The translations under genes were made by a program, and so were the position numbers. The notes beneath the pieces are model-generated. The model was not told the DNA's origin, did not search any database, and saw only the letters and a list, made by a program, of their open reading frames with translations. A stretch of DNA of 6,458 nucleotides from HGM13006 sp964518645 (GTDB taxonomy: Bacteria; Bacillota; Clostridia; Oscillospirales; Oscillospiraceae): assembly GCA_964518645.1 (NCBI GenBank), contig CAZFGL010000126.1, positions 1 to 6,458 of the forward strand, in the 5' to 3' direction. Positions 5,249-6,458 of the stretch are shown here, in pieces. How positions within the stretch are numbered: the stretch's first letter is position 1; each line of letters begins with the position of its first letter.

Positions 5249-5274
5249 CATTCACCATCATCTTCGCCTGTTGG

Positions 5275-6303
5275 TTAATTTGAAAACCGAATCACCTGGT
5301 GATCAACATCAACTGTAGCTCCAACGCCAAAAGGAATAATACAACGGGGCTGTGCATGTCCAATATTGATATTGTATACAATCGGTAAATCAGAATCATT
5401 TATTGTATCTACAAGAATTTGTTTGTACTCCTGTACATATACTTCGTCCATTGGCTTACCGACAATAAGACCTGAAAGCACATCAAAAATACCCTTTTCT
5501 TTTATTGCAAGCAATGTTTTTCTGTATTTTTGAGGAGACATTTTTTCTTCACTGGATTCCAGCAGAAGGATCTTACCTGTCCAGTCCTCAGCATCTGGAA
5601 ACAAACCATATTTTTCACACAAAACCGGCATATCCGCGTAACGATCCCCATAAAAGAAATCATGAAGGGAATCAATACAGCCGCCAAGAATCTCTCCCGA
5701 AAAAACAGGATTTCCCTGGAGCAATTCGAAACCACCATTAAGATGTGCCGTTAGGGACGTACCGACCTGCTCAACTCCAAAATCTGTTCTGCATTCATAC
5801 CATTGTTCACTCGGTCTCACTTCTTTTATTCTTCCGGATTGAATCAATTCCTCAAAATACTTCTTTGTATATGGAAGCATATCTTTACCCATTTCGCAAA
5901 CATCTGCGAGAAATGACTGTCCATAAAACGTTTTCATCCCTACCTTATGGAACATGAAATGATTGATTGTCGAATCCGAAAAACCCAGAAAAACTTTATT
6001 TGAAACTGCATCTGTCAGTTCATTGTGATCAAACAGATATGGCAGCAAACGATATGTATCATCTCCGCCAATGGCACAGAGAATCATGTCAATCTCCGGA
6101 TTCTTAAGTGCCTGTATCAAATCTTCCGCGCGCTCGGCAGGATGATTCTTGACATATTCAATTCCCTTAAGAGCATGAGGCATGAACTTCACATTCAACC
6201 CAAAGTCCTTCAATCGTTTAATGCCTATTTCTACCTCGTGTTTTACAAAATCCTCCCCGATCGTACCGCTGGACAAACTGACAATCGCTACATTCTTTAT
6301 CAA
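5275..6303 (-). CDS. Family S66 LD-carboxypeptidase / MccF-like serine peptidase
   Basis: Serine peptidase of family S66, 342 residues. This group includes murein LD-carboxypeptidases (LdcA, about 305 residues), which trim the D-Ala from recycled muropeptides, and the microcin C immunity protein MccF (about 344), which cleaves a toxic aminoacyl-nucleotide. Length favours the MccF side. IGGDD at 78-82 leads to the nucleophile motif GFSDST (Ser109), Glu249 is in KILLLESSEE, and His316 is in NIGHAQPR, the expected Ser-Glu-His triad. There is no signal peptide, so it acts in the cytoplasm. It starts with TTG at 6303: GGGAGG lies 8 nt upstream and no ATG lies near. It has its own extended -10 promoter and precedes a GNAT gene. 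The natural substrate, peptidoglycan peptide or antibiotic, cannot be told from sequence alone. Confidence 0.93.
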   Translation of the reverse strand: MIKNVAIVSLSSGTIGEDFVKHEVEIGIKRLKDFGLNVKFMPHALKGIEYVKNHPAERAEDLIQALKNPEIDMILCAIGGDDTYRLLPYLFDHNELTDAVSNKVFLGFSDSTINHFMFHKVGMKTFYGQSFLADVCEMGKDMLPYTKKYFEELIQSGRIKEVRPSEQWYECRTDFGVEQVGTSLTAHLNGGFELLQGNPVFSGEILGGCIDSLHDFFYGDRYADMPVLCEKYGLFPDAEDWTGKILLLESSEEKMSPQKYRKTLLAIKEKGIFDVLSGLIVGKPMDEVYVQEYKQILVDTINDSDLPIVYNINIGHAQPRCIIPFGVGATVDVDHQVIRFSN

Positions 6304-6310
6304 GATTACT

Positions 6311-6317
6311 TCCTCCC
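6311..6317 (-). promoter_or_regulatory. Ribosome binding site deciding a TTG start
   Basis: Minus strand GGGAGGA (6317-6311) sits 7 nt from the TTG at 6303-6301. It is the only Shine-Dalgarno close to the start of the S66 peptidase frame, and no ATG occurs in frame nearby. This makes the TTG start the best choice. Confidence 0.8.
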
Positions 6318-6343
6318 ATCACATTATGATTTAAATGTTACCT

Positions 6344-6367
6344 ATTATAACACACATATGAGAAAAT
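6344..6367 (-). promoter_or_regulatory. Extended -10 promoter of the S66 peptidase gene
   Basis: Minus strand TGTTATAAT is a TGN-extended -10 with hexamer at 6349-6344, giving a leader of about 35 nt. Exactly 18 nt upstream lies the end of the terminator stem GCCAGAGGC/GCCTCTGGC. CTGGCA, partly within that stem, would be the -35 at 17-nt spacing and matches TTGACA at four of six bases. Confidence 0.7.
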
Positions 6368-6389
6368 GCCAGAGGCTTTCGCCTCTGGC
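6362..6389 (-). terminator. Terminator of a gene beyond the right edge
   Basis: GCCAGAGGC (6368-6376) and GCCTCTGGC (6381-6389) form a perfect 9-bp stem. In minus reading the loop is GAAA, a stable GNRA tetraloop, followed by ATTTTC. The plus side has no T-run, so it terminates a minus-strand transcript entering from the right. Confidence 0.72.
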
Positions 6390-6411
6390 GTAAGGGGCAT
6401 GCCGTATATGT

Positions 6412-6458
6412 TCATGCACCGGACAAGTCCAGCGGACACCGAGTGCAGGATGTGACGA
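6412..6458 (-). CDS. Possible C-terminal tail of an upstream gene, cut by window edge
   Basis: The terminator at 6362-6389 implies a minus-strand gene ending just to its right. One frame ends in TGA at 6414-6412, 22 nt before the hairpin, and reads VTSCTRCPLDLSGA at its end, including a CxxCP pair. Fourteen residues are too few to name a family. A second minus frame also stays open here and runs through the hairpin, so the choice rests only on the stop-to-terminator spacing. Confidence 0.25.
   Translation of the reverse strand, partial: VTSCTRCPLDLSGA

Noticed and set aside
6399..6455. Short plus-strand frame near the right edge
   Set aside because: It encodes only 18 residues, stops before the edge, and has a poor ribosome site and no promoter.

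Overview
The window looks like chromosomal DNA of an anaerobic Firmicute, most likely a gut Clostridium or Lachnospiraceae relative. The reasons are strong AGGAGG-type ribosome binding sites, TTG and GTG start codons, intrinsic terminators with T-tracts, TATAAT boxes and the protein families present. This placement is inference. No rRNA, tRNA, CRISPR array, insertion sequence or phage gene was seen.

Left part (1 to about 4092, GC near 55% in a sampled line) is a catabolic-looking cassette. It holds a truncated MFS transporter (minus strand, start 1025), a LysR-type regulator (minus, 1208-2182, own terminator), and two short-chain dehydrogenases/reductases in a plus-strand operon (2387-3148 and 3221-4006, ending at a strong terminator at 4055-4092). 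The transporter and SDR promoters are built to one plan: TGTCAAG-N6-CTTGACA, then TTCGTGCTTTG, then TATAAT, at identical spacings. The operator is centred near -66 in both, as expected for LysR-family activators. The LysR gene's own -35 box lies inside the SDR operator, which implies autorepression. The likely logic is that one regulator senses a small molecule, switches on its uptake (MFS) and its oxidation, reduction or epimerisation (the SDR pair), and limits its own synthesis. The substrate cannot be read from the sequence.

Right part (about 4134 to 6458, more AT-rich, all minus strand) is a set of separate housekeeping-type genes. They are a small membrane-anchored conserved hypothetical protein (4134-4490), a GNAT acetyltransferase (4711-5166), a family S66 LD-carboxypeptidase/MccF-like serine peptidase with a TTG start (5275-6303), and the terminator of another gene beyond the right edge. 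Two of these genes are preceded by a repeated module: a GCCAGAGGC/GCCTCTGGC terminator hairpin followed exactly 18 nt later by a TGNTATAAT extended -10 promoter.

The most notable observations are the duplicated LysR promoter architecture, an Asn-to-Asp change in the catalytic tetrad of the first SDR, a 10-bp leader hairpin ahead of the SDR operon, and the twin terminator-promoter modules.
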